Assembly: GCA_009777165.1 (NCBI GenBank)
Contig: WRML01000170.1
Location: 1-5,556 of the forward strand
Source of the DNA: Kiritimatiellota bacterium
GTDB lineage: Bacteria > Verrucomicrobiota > Kiritimatiellia > RFP12 > UBA1067
Length of the DNA: 5,556 nucleotides
Reading direction: 5' to 3'
The translations under genes and the position numbers were made by a program. Below are positions 1 to 5,247 of the stretch, piece by piece. Each line of letters opens with the position of its first letter. Position 1 is the first letter of the stretch. The notes beneath the pieces were generated by a model, which saw only the letters and a list, made by a program, of their open reading frames with translations, made no database searches and was not told where the DNA came from.

Positions 1-1
1 G

Positions 2-1642
2 CTTGCGGTGTTGGGGGGGGGTGGCCCCGTCGTGCGGGGGGGGCCCCTGCGGAAACGGTTCCGCAGGGGACCCCTCGGGGGGGGGAACCCCGGGGGGGGG
101 GGGCCGTTGCGCGTGTCGCCGACGAAAACCGTGCTGGGTGTTGTCCTCACGCCGCTGGTATTGGTGTTGCTGCTCCCGTTCCATTACTCGCCCATGACGC
201 GCAGTGTGCTGATTCTGCTGGTCGGTTTCCCGTGCCACCTGCTGGGGCTGTACTGCCTGTTGCCCGCGCTGCTTGCGGTGGTTGACCGTGTGTTTCCGAT
301 GAGCCCGTTACTCCGCAATGCCACGGGACGCTCCTACGGGCGTACCCAGGCGCTGGTCGTCACGCTCATGGCGGGGCTAGGTTCGTACTGCGCGATTCAG
401 ATTTGGGGCGCGTCCATGATTGCGCCGTTCATCCCCACGCGCGAGCTGCCCGACGTCATCGCCGCGTTCGAGCCGACGGGTCTTCCGCCGCCCCTGATGG
501 AACGCTTCGCGCAAGTCGAGGGCGTCCGCGACTTTCAGGCGTTCAACGCCCACCAGTATGTGCTGGACGATCCGCTGCTCGCCAAAATCGAGCGTTTCGC
601 CGGAAGCCGTCCGAAGCAAAATAATGTGCTGGTGATCAATAGAAGCGGCGGCATCCTGCCGTCGAGGGCAGTCGAGGGCAGTCGAGTGCCATCGAATGCT
701 ATCGAGGGTAGTCGAGCGAAAGGGAACGACATCCGCGCGTTGTTGTTCTCGGAGTCCGTCGGCGGTTGCGTCATCCCAGAGATGTTCGCGCGGCAGGGGG
801 GCTTCGCCGTCGGCGATGACATCACCGTCCGCCGTGTCCAGCCTGACGGCGCCATCACGCGGCACACTTGGAAAATCACGGGCATCGTGGAGTTGAACTG
901 GCACCTCTTCACCGCGCGCGCTGGATTGCGCGGACGCGGCGGGGCACCGTTCGGGACGCTCGCGCCCGTCTTCATCTCCGACCCCGCGTTCCAAGGGCCC
1001 CCGGGACGCCCGGCCCTATCGTCCTTCGCGTGGTTCAACCTTGCGCCCGGCGCGGCGTTCGCGGATGTGGACACGCGTTTCAAGGAATTGCTGGGCGAGA
1101 TTCGGGTACAGTCGAATACGGCCGAAAGCAGTCGGGGGCCGTCAAGGGGGGGGGAGGGCGGCGAGATGCGCGTCACGCTGCACCTGCGCGACGAAATCTC
1201 CGACGGCACCATCGCGCGCGGGGCGCGGCTCGTCGGCGAGCTGGCGAGGCTGCCGTTCTACGCGCTCATCCTGCTGACCGTCGGCATCGTCGCCATCGTG
1301 CAGGCGAACATCCAGTCGCGCACGAACGAGTTTGCCATGCTCCGGGGCATCGGCATGACGCGCAAGCAGCTGTTCGCGCTATTGTGTAACGAGGTTGCGC
1401 TGTTGCTGGCGTGCGGTGTTGCGGCGAGCGTGCTGTTCGGGATTTGCGTCGGCTGGGTCTTCACCGCGTGGACCCGCGCGTGGATGCCGTTCGGCGGACT
1501 GCCCATCCGGCTCCACATCCCGTGGGGGCTGTTGTTCCAAGGCATCGCCCTCACCCTCGCCCTCGGCATGGCCTACGCGCTCATCCCCATTGCGGGATTC
1601 ATGTCAAGCGTTCGCAGTCGAAAATGCCGAGCCCGGCAGTGA
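2..1642 (+). CDS. FtsX/MacB-type ABC transporter permease, C-terminal part (5' end outside window)
   Basis: This is the membrane subunit of an ABC exporter or lipoprotein-release type transporter. The frame is open to the left edge, so the GTG at 8 is probably not the true start. Residues are counted from that GTG. Hydrophobic segments lie at about 41-58, 65-92 and 114-134. An extracytoplasmic domain follows to about 410, then three helices at about 415-434, 457-488 and 507-531. The FtsX signature sits at 434-455, with SRTNEFAMLRGIGM followed by TRKQL. The order helix, large loop, three helices is one FtsX module. The two extra helices before it suggest the second half of a ten-helix permease with two modules. 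No ATPase gene is visible, so it probably lies upstream. Three low-complexity inserts interrupt the protein without breaking frame, at about residues 2-33, 218-239 and 368-385. The last 44 nt overlap the convergent aminotransferase gene. The family call is firm; the substrate is unknown. Confidence 0.88.
   Translation, partial: LAVLGGGGPVVRGGPLRKRFRRGPLGGGNPGGGGPLRVSPTKTVLGVVLTPLVLVLLLPFHYSPMTRSVLILLVGFPCHLLGLYCLLPALLAVVDRVFPMSPLLRNATGRSYGRTQALVVTLMAGLGSYCAIQIWGASMIAPFIPTRELPDVIAAFEPTGLPPPLMERFAQVEGVRDFQAFNAHQYVLDDPLLAKIERFAGSRPKQNNVLVINRSGGILPSRAVEGSRVPSNAIEGSRAKGNDIRALLFSESVGGCVIPEMFARQGGFAVGDDITVRRVQPDGAITRHTWKITGIVELNWHLFTARAGLRGRGGAPFGTLAPVFISDPAFQGPPGRPALSSFAWFNLAPGAAFADVDTRFKELLGEIRVQSNTAESSRGPSRGGEGGEMRVTLHLRDEISDGTIARGARLVGELARLPFYALILLTVGIVAIVQANIQSRTNEFAMLRGIGMTRKQLFALLCNEVALLLACGVAASVLFGICVGWVFTAWTRAWMPFGGLPIRLHIPWGLLFQGIALTLALGMAYALIPIAGFMSSVRSRKCRARQ
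13..103 (+). repeat. Four long G tracts inside the permease gene
   Basis: G runs occupy 13-21 (9), 36-43 (8), 77-85 (9) and 92-103 (12) and surround a perfect hairpin. They are translated as Gly/Pro/Arg-rich sequence between LAV at the left edge and the first clear membrane helix near nt 128. The segment does not look like part of the permease fold, so it is probably inserted DNA. Runs this long are prone to slippage and to sequencing or assembly error, so the true lengths are uncertain. Four G runs in about 90 nt could also form a G-quadruplex, although the hairpin between them would compete. Confidence 0.8.
44..69. repeat. Perfect inverted repeat, 11-bp arms, 4-nt loop
   Basis: CCCCTGCGGAA (44-54) and TTCCGCAGGGG (59-69) are exact reverse complements around the loop ACGG. 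Outside the arms, GGGG at 40-43 can pair with CCCC at 71-74 if A70 bulges out, giving about 15 bp. It lies within an open reading frame, so it is unlikely to be a terminator. It resembles a small palindromic element tolerated within coding DNA. Confidence 0.85.
661..720 (+). repeat. In-frame tandem decamer array (six units)
   Basis: Six consecutive 10-bp units are visible: GTCGAGGGCA twice, then GTCGAGTGCC, ATCGAATGCT, ATCGAGGGTA and GTCGAGCGAA. The TCGA core keeps strict 10-bp spacing throughout. Sixty bases equal twenty codons, so the frame survives. The product is a Ser/Arg/Ala/Glu-rich stretch (SRAVEGSRVPSNAIEGSRAK) in the extracytoplasmic domain, where it should form a flexible loop. The first two units are identical and the others diverge, consistent with recent expansion at the left end. 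Confidence 0.9.
1111..1154 (+). repeat. Eroded decamer array ending in a G9 run
   Basis: Units GTCGAATACG, GCCGAAAGCA, GTCGGGGGCC and GTCAAGGGGG follow each other in 10-bp phase, running into nine G at 1146-1154. They share the GTCGA-type core of the array at 661-720 but are more diverged. The encoded stretch (residues about 368-383, SNTAESSRGPSRGGEGG) is low complexity and lies late in the extracytoplasmic loop, just before MRVTLHLRDE. The periodicity is clear for three units and weaker for the fourth. Confidence 0.65.
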
Positions 1643-2624
1643 GTTCCTTTTCCCTGACGATGCCCATCAGGGCAATCTGCACCCAGTTGTTTTGCGCCAA
1701 ATAACGGCTCTTGTAGTTGATAAGCACACCGTTCTTTTCAAGTCGGTTGCCCAGGGCGACCGACGACATGGATTTGGGGATAACGATTGTCCACACATAA
1801 TCCGCCTGTTGCGCGTCCACGGGCGTGTGTAAGTGGTTTGCGGCGAACCATGCGGTCATCCGTGCGGCGTGTGTTGTGTTTTGCGCGAATTTCCGCTGGT
1901 AATCCGTGGTCAGCAACGCCGTGTGCAACGCACCCAACAGGTTGGAGGGAAACGTGAACGGGACGCCCGTCGCACCGTGGTAAACGGCAAGGTCGAGATA
2001 ATCGGCTCCGGTTTGCGCGGGCTTCGGCTCATGGTTGTAGAACACCATGGCAATCCCCGGCACGGCGCACAAACCCTTGCCAGAGGCACTGCTGGCCAAA
2101 TAGATGTCGGCGAAATCCACGTCCTGATTACCCAACGCACTCACGCTGTCCAGGCACAGCCTGATCTTCTGTGCCTTGCAATGCGCCGCAAGCCGCGCGT
2201 CGAGGTTGATGACGCCAGTGGACGTTTCGCAGTGCGTCAGCCAGACCCACGACTTGCCGCGCAGCCGCTCCGTGATGCGCTCAAACGCAAACGTCTTGCC
2301 CCACGCCAACACATACGGGTCGAAATCCAGCCCGACCTTCGCGCCCTGACTGGCGAGGCGCGCGCCAAACTCGCCGTTGACAAGGACAAGCCCCCTGCCC
2401 GGCACTTTTTTCAACTCCTGCGCCACCACAGCGTTTGCCGCAGTGCCGCTCCCCACGAGTAGCGCGACATGACGGCTTTTCCCAAGCCGTAGCAGCAGGT
2501 CCTTGCATTGTTCATACACGGTGCCGAACCGATCGCCACGGTGCGAGAACGGTTGTGCGGCCAGCGCGCGCCTGACTTGCGGGGAAATCCTGACCGGCCC
2601 CGGCAATAGATTTATTTCAGCCAT
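1599..2624 (-). CDS. Class V PLP-dependent aminotransferase (PhnW/alanine-glyoxylate aminotransferase-like)
   Basis: This is a cytosolic fold-type I transaminase of 341 residues, slightly short for its class. Visible landmarks in order: LLPGPV (6-11) at the N terminus; SHRGDRF (27-33); the cofactor phosphate-binding GSGT (58-61); THCETSTGV (130-138), typical of class V; the cofactor-ring aspartate D159 in CLDSVSALG; the Schiff-base lysine K183 in SSASGKGL; and TFPSNLLGAL (224-233). All key residues are present, so it should be active, but the amino donor and acceptor cannot be read from sequence. A good ribosome site supports the ATG at 2624. The gene overlaps the upstream acyltransferase gene by 13 nt, so the two are probably translated together. 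I recall, unverified, proteins in which such an acyltransferase and aminotransferase are fused. The 3' end overlaps the permease gene on the other strand by 44 nt. Confidence 0.88.
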   Translation of the reverse strand: MAEINLLPGPVRISPQVRRALAAQPFSHRGDRFGTVYEQCKDLLLRLGKSRHVALLVGSGTAANAVVAQELKKVPGRGLVLVNGEFGARLASQGAKVGLDFDPYVLAWGKTFAFERITERLRGKSWVWLTHCETSTGVINLDARLAAHCKAQKIRLCLDSVSALGNQDVDFADIYLASSASGKGLCAVPGIAMVFYNHEPKPAQTGADYLDLAVYHGATGVPFTFPSNLLGALHTALLTTDYQRKFAQNTTHAARMTAWFAANHLHTPVDAQQADYVWTIVIPKSMSSVALGNRLEKNGVLINYKSRYLAQNNWVQIALMGIVREKELTAGLGIFDCERLT

Positions 2625-3160
2625 CGTGCCTCCCGCAGATCGTCCGCCGTCAGAAACATGGGCTGGTAATAGGCGCCGGGTTTACCCACGAGTTGGTAAA
2701 ACGGCTTGAATCCCATTTTCCGGTACATGGGCAGTTGGCGCGTGGTGCCGGAGATAACGACCAGATCGGCGTGGTTGTCCAGCAGATGCTTGAACAATGC
2801 CCGCATGAGCAGGGCGATGACGCTGGTGCGGCGGTACGCATCCGTCACGGACAACAGCCGGATTTCAAACGCTCTCGTGTGAGGAGGAAGGTACGAGTCG
2901 AGCTGTTCCACTTTTGCATCCAGCGAAAACGGACGCTTGCCGCAACAGGAGACCATGCCCACGATGTCGCTGCCGTCCTTGCAGACGAGATAGGTGTTGT
3001 CCTCGTGAAACTTGTCCTTGAGTTTCTTCAGGGCGTTGGGCTCATGCTGTGGGATTTCCTCGACAAACGTGCGGTAATTGAGTACGAAAATCTGTTCAAA
3101 CTCCTCTTCGGAATCTGCAACTTTAACCTCGCACCGTGTCCTGTCGAATTTGGAAATCAT
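2612..3160 (-). CDS. GNAT-fold acyltransferase, N-acyl amino acid / homoserine-lactone synthase-like
   Basis: The 182-residue protein has the layout of a GNAT acyltransferase. Visible blocks: NYRTFVEEIPQHEPN (28-42); DKFHEDNTYLVC (49-60) with DIVGMVSC (65-72), the central beta-strands; FEIRLLSV (98-105), the strand before the acyl-CoA loop; helix VIALLMRALFKHLL (114-127); and the C-terminal pattern SGTTRQLPMYRKMGFKPF (137-154). The early YRTFVEE segment followed by DKFHEDN recalls autoinducer-synthase and long-chain N-acyl amino acid synthase relatives, so an acyl chain longer than acetyl is possible. The acyl-CoA loop, AYRRTSVIA (108-116), lacks the usual glycines of Q/RxxGxG/A. It is the first gene of a two-gene unit with the aminotransferase. 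No Shine-Dalgarno sequence precedes the ATG. Fold is fairly sure; substrate unknown. Confidence 0.82.
   Translation of the reverse strand: MISKFDRTRCEVKVADSEEEFEQIFVLNYRTFVEEIPQHEPNALKKLKDKFHEDNTYLVCKDGSDIVGMVSCCGKRPFSLDAKVEQLDSYLPPHTRAFEIRLLSVTDAYRRTSVIALLMRALFKHLLDNHADLVVISGTTRQLPMYRKMGFKPFYQLVGKPGAYYQPMFLTADDLREARWLK
2629..2634 (-). promoter_or_regulatory. Ribosome binding site of the aminotransferase gene
   Basis: Read on the minus strand the sequence is GGGAGG, four nt before the ATG at 2624. It lies within the last codons of the upstream acyltransferase gene. It fixes the start of the aminotransferase and supports coupled but independent initiation. Confidence 0.75.
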
Positions 3161-3166
3161 GCGGAT

Positions 3167-3195
3167 ATTGTATCACACTGGCGTTTTGAGGGAAA
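3167..3195 (-). promoter_or_regulatory. Extended -10 promoter of the acyltransferase-aminotransferase unit
   Basis: On the minus strand TGA-TACAAT reads as an extended -10 (TGn plus TACAAT, hexamer at 3172-3167). A weak -35 candidate, TTTCCC at 3195-3190, lies 17 bp upstream. Only six bases separate the -10 from the ATG at 3160, so transcription should start at or next to the start codon. With no ribosome site visible, the mRNA is predicted to be leaderless. Confidence 0.5.
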
Positions 3196-3221
3196 CCCGA
3201 AAACCTAAAAAACGACCCACG

Positions 3222-3244
3222 AAATCTGCGTTAAAAAATCTGCG
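3222..3244. repeat. Short direct repeat AAATCTGCG in the divergent intergenic region
   Basis: AAATCTGCG occurs at 3222-3230 and 3236-3244, 14 bp apart, just upstream of the -35 of the toxin-type operon and between the two divergent promoters. The position would suit an operator, but two nine-base copies are weak evidence. Confidence 0.3.
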
Positions 3245-3253
3245 CCGACCTTC

Positions 3254-3282
3254 TTGCGCGTCATGCTGGGATTTGTTATAAT
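3254..3282 (+). promoter_or_regulatory. Promoter of the AbiEii-type two-gene operon
   Basis: A consensus TATAAT at 3277-3282 is preceded by TGT at 3274-3276, giving an extended -10. TTGCGC at 3254-3259, 17 bp upstream, matches the first three bases of the -35 consensus. Initiation near 3289 would give a short leader with the purine-rich GGAAAGGGAA just before the ATG at 3307. Confidence 0.65.
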
Positions 3283-3306
3283 ACGGGCGTTATCGGAAAG
3301 GGAACT

Positions 3307-3618
3307 ATGCAAAATCAGTCTGTCATCAACAAAGGCACTCCGGCCAGGAAATACCCCTGGCTCTGGGACACCGACATGGGTAACGCCCGTTTCGACGAGT
3401 ATTTGACCCAGGCGGAGATGTCGTCTTATGACGCGCGATGGGCGATGTTGCGCCTGATTGACTATGCGCCATACCGTGACTTGCAACGGATGTTGCCCAT
3501 ACAACGGTTTCTCACAATGTGGCCTCAGATTTCCACAAAAATCCGCCCACGAGAATTGAGGGAGGGAATGGATTTTGTTCACCAATGGATCACGCAGAAC
3601 GGAGGCGCGGATGATTAA
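3307..3618 (+). CDS. Small protein preceding AbiEii-type gene, putative antitoxin
   Basis: The 103-residue acidic-to-neutral protein has no signal peptide or membrane segment. Its start follows a purine-rich ribosome site and a strong promoter. Visible features are an aromatic/acidic block YPWLWDTDMG (16-25), a probable helix with YDARWAMLRLIDY (41-53), the block LQRMLP (59-64), and a C-terminal helix ELREGMDFVHQWI (83-95). The WD-D block followed by a conserved-looking R-L helix recalls small partner proteins (DUF6922-like) seen beside AbiEii genes, but that is from memory and unverified. It lacks the length and any recognisable winged-helix domain of AbiEi. Its stop overlaps the next gene by 8 nt (ATGATTAA), so the two are translationally coupled. 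The antitoxin role is inferred from position only. Confidence 0.72.
   Translation: MQNQSVINKGTPARKYPWLWDTDMGNARFDEYLTQAEMSSYDARWAMLRLIDYAPYRDLQRMLPIQRFLTMWPQISTKIRPRELREGMDFVHQWITQNGGADD
3601..3605 (+). promoter_or_regulatory. Ribosome binding site that fixes the AbiEii-type start
   Basis: GGAGG lies five nt before the ATG at 3611. It selects this start over the in-frame ATG at 3575, which would add twelve residues of unlikely sequence and overlap the upstream gene by 44 nt. Confidence 0.8.
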
Positions 3619-4276
3619 GGACTGGGATGCGCTGTACGATATGCAGGACCGGGCGATCGCGCGGATGGACAGTATCGAGCAGGGTTTTCACCTGACAGGC
3701 GGCACCGCCCTTTCGCGCGGTTATTACGGGCACCGCCGTTCGGAGGACTTGGATTTTTTCGTCAACGACTCCCCGTTGTACGGGGTTTGGCGTGACAAGT
3801 GCTTTGAGATTTTTGAACAGGTCGCAGAGGAAGAGGGATGGCGTTTTCATGCCTCACTCAAAGGGGAGCGCTTCGGCAGGGCGATGCTCCACGGGGCGGA
3901 GTCCCTGAAGGTGGAGTTCGTCAACGATGTTCCGGGACGTGTGGGTGTTCCGCAACGGCATCCCGTGCTGGGGATGATGGACACCAAGGAGAACATCCTC
4001 GCGAACAAGATCACGGCGTTTGTGGACCGTCAGGCGGCAAAGGACGCGGCCGACATTTACTGGCTGTGCTGCGAGGACAACCTGGACATCCTGGAGGCCA
4101 TGACCGGTGCATCCGGCAAGGCGGCAGGGATTTTCCCGCCGCTCGTGGCGCGTGAGCTGGACAAGTGGCGCAAGGCTGGTGTCCCTGACGTCATGTGGCT
4201 GAAACGCCCCGACCCGGCCCGCTTCGCGCAAGAGCTGTTCCGGCTGATCGAGGACATCATGCCGGCGCGCGGGTAG
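3611..4276 (+). CDS. AbiEii/AbiGii-type nucleotidyltransferase, putative toxin
   Basis: The 221-residue protein belongs to the AbiEii branch of the DNA polymerase beta-like nucleotidyltransferases, known as toxins of type IV-like toxin-antitoxin and phage-defence systems. Visible motifs: GGTALSRGYYGHRRS (30-44) followed by EDLDFF (45-50), the nucleotide-binding glycines and the metal-binding D46 and D48; LKVEFV (99-104), whose E102 could be the third acidic residue; and ENILANKITAFVDRQ (127-141) then KDAADIYWL (144-152), the conserved lysine and KD..D block of the family. All expected motifs are present, so it is likely active. The protein should act in the cytosol; its RNA or protein target is unknown. 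It is the second gene of a coupled pair and its start overlaps the upstream stop. The annotation as toxin is by family; a chromosomal relative with another role is possible. Confidence 0.88.
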   Translation: MIKDWDALYDMQDRAIARMDSIEQGFHLTGGTALSRGYYGHRRSEDLDFFVNDSPLYGVWRDKCFEIFEQVAEEEGWRFHASLKGERFGRAMLHGAESLKVEFVNDVPGRVGVPQRHPVLGMMDTKENILANKITAFVDRQAAKDAADIYWLCCEDNLDILEAMTGASGKAAGIFPPLVARELDKWRKAGVPDVMWLKRPDPARFAQELFRLIEDIMPARG

Positions 4277-4307
4277 GGGAAATAAGGACATTGTCTCTTT
4301 TTATATT

Positions 4308-4327
4308 CTCTGTGCAACTCTGTGTAA
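4308..4327 (+). repeat. Tandem CTCTGTG decamer
   Basis: CTCTGTGCAA and CTCTGTGTAA are adjacent and match at nine of ten positions. They lie in the 125-bp gap after the AbiEii-type gene, which is much more AT- and T-rich than its surroundings and otherwise shows no gene. Two units only. Confidence 0.55.
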
Positions 4328-4349
4328 CTTTACTTGGCAGGCATTTCAA

Positions 4350-4378
4350 TTGCGAGATGGGCTTGCCGACAGTATGAG
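4350..4378 (+). promoter_or_regulatory. Possible promoter of the membrane-protein gene
   Basis: TTGCGA (4350-4355) and TATGAG (4373-4378) are separated by 17 bp, each matching four of six consensus bases. This would give a leader of about 17 nt before the ATG at 4402. Weak and based on spacing alone. Confidence 0.3.
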
Positions 4379-4401
4379 AAACGTGCAAACTGAAAACATT
4401 T

Positions 4402-5211
4402 ATGAGTAACGCATCGTTTATTTTGTCCGAATGCAGGCAACTTTATTCCCAACGGGAAGTCGGGCCAGGTTGTGCACTGAGCGATGCTGCGTTTCTCGGG
4501 GGATCTGGAACAACGGGGCTTACCATTGAAGACGGCAAAGCCCGTGCGATCACGGGGCGTTTCTCAATCGCGGGGGAATTTCGTTATGTGAAAAACAGCA
4601 CATGTACCCGTGCGTATGGCGTTTATTCGACGAGGACGTTGCAGTTGGAGATTGCCGCGACCTGTATGGACGAAAACTCAACGATATTCCGTCCTGCCCT
4701 TGAAGAAATGCCAGGACGAGTGGGTGAGTTTATGAGGGTGAAATTATTTCCGTACTGGACATCCCCTGTAGGCAAGTCCAATGCGTATTGTGTGTTTCAG
4801 GACGGGCGAATGATCGGGACACTCCGTGCCAAATGCCATCATAAAAATTACGTCGAGATTACCATCGAACGCGAAAATCACGCAATCCTCGGGCATGCGC
4901 AGATAATGAGACCGCATCGCTCTTCTTCTGTTAAGGTCTTCATTCTCGGGTCATCGTTTCCCGTAACGTTTGCCGTTCAAAAAGAATCTTCGATTCTTCA
5001 TTTTATTTGTGTCATTTTGAGCCTGTTCCTCTTACTCTTTTGGTGGTGCAAGCCGTGGAAGAAAAGATTTCCAGTTAAGGATATGGTTCTGCCACCATCA
5101 TTGTCTCGGCGTTCTTTGGAGCCGGACGACATCACGCTCTTATTTGCGTTTTCCTTGTTAACTCGTGCTGACTGGTTGAGGTATAAGTCCGATGATGATT
5201 TTGGGGGATGA
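4402..5211 (+). CDS. Unrecognised protein with one C-terminal-half membrane segment
   Basis: I do not recognise this 269-residue protein. The first ~190 residues look like alternating beta-strands, for example RAITGRFSIAGEF (48-60), LQLEIAATC (80-88), AYCVFQDGRMIGTLRA (128-143) and YVEITIE (150-156). One hydrophobic segment follows at about 197-215, then basic residues KPWKKR (217-222), which favour a cytoplasmic side after the helix. The tail contains DDITLLFAFSLLTRADWLRY (242-261), probably amphipathic or buried. No signal peptide is evident. The strand-rich body with a G-x-hydrophobic repeat and final hydrophobic helix faintly recalls tubby/LURP-one/scramblase-like proteins, but this is a guess. 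An in-frame stop at 4375-4377 excludes an upstream start by ATG, and no Shine-Dalgarno is visible. Its base composition is visibly lower in GC than the neighbours, suggesting separate acquisition. Confidence 0.68.
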   Translation: MSNASFILSECRQLYSQREVGPGCALSDAAFLGGSGTTGLTIEDGKARAITGRFSIAGEFRYVKNSTCTRAYGVYSTRTLQLEIAATCMDENSTIFRPALEEMPGRVGEFMRVKLFPYWTSPVGKSNAYCVFQDGRMIGTLRAKCHHKNYVEITIERENHAILGHAQIMRPHRSSSVKVFILGSSFPVTFAVQKESSILHFICVILSLFLLLFWWCKPWKKRFPVKDMVLPPSLSRRSLEPDDITLLFAFSLLTRADWLRYKSDDDFGG

Positions 5212-5247
5212 ACGTTTTAAGCAGCAGCCGTCGGGAATGTGCCAATG

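Noticed and set aside
661..720. CRISPR array
   Set aside because: Units are 10 bp, contiguous and without spacers, and are translated within a gene.
377..1212. Two long minus-strand open frames (377-994 and 535-1212) opposite the permease
   Set aside because: They are antisense to clear permease motifs, have no ribosome sites or recognisable domains, and arise from high-GC codon bias.
1611..1642. Third decamer array at the permease 3' end (GTCGAAAATG at 1617)
   Set aside because: Only one unit fits and the next ten bases do not keep the phase.
1652..1672. Inverted repeat CCCTGA-N9-TCAGGG as a terminator for the permease
   Set aside because: Only six bp arms with a nine-nt loop, no T tract after it, and it lies within the aminotransferase coding region.
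1833..2462. Plus-strand open frame opposite the aminotransferase
   Set aside because: Shadow of a gene whose catalytic motifs are unmistakable; product is Arg/Gln/His-rich without known motifs.
2693..3208. Plus-strand open frame opposite the acyltransferase
   Set aside because: Antisense shadow without a ribosome site; the minus-strand product has coherent GNAT blocks.
3575..3610. Upstream ATG as the start of the AbiEii-type gene
   Set aside because: No ribosome site there, while GGAGG is well placed before 3611; the extra residues do not fit the family.
4265..4300. Terminator after the AbiEii-type gene
   Set aside because: There is a short T-rich stretch but no stable hairpin directly before it.
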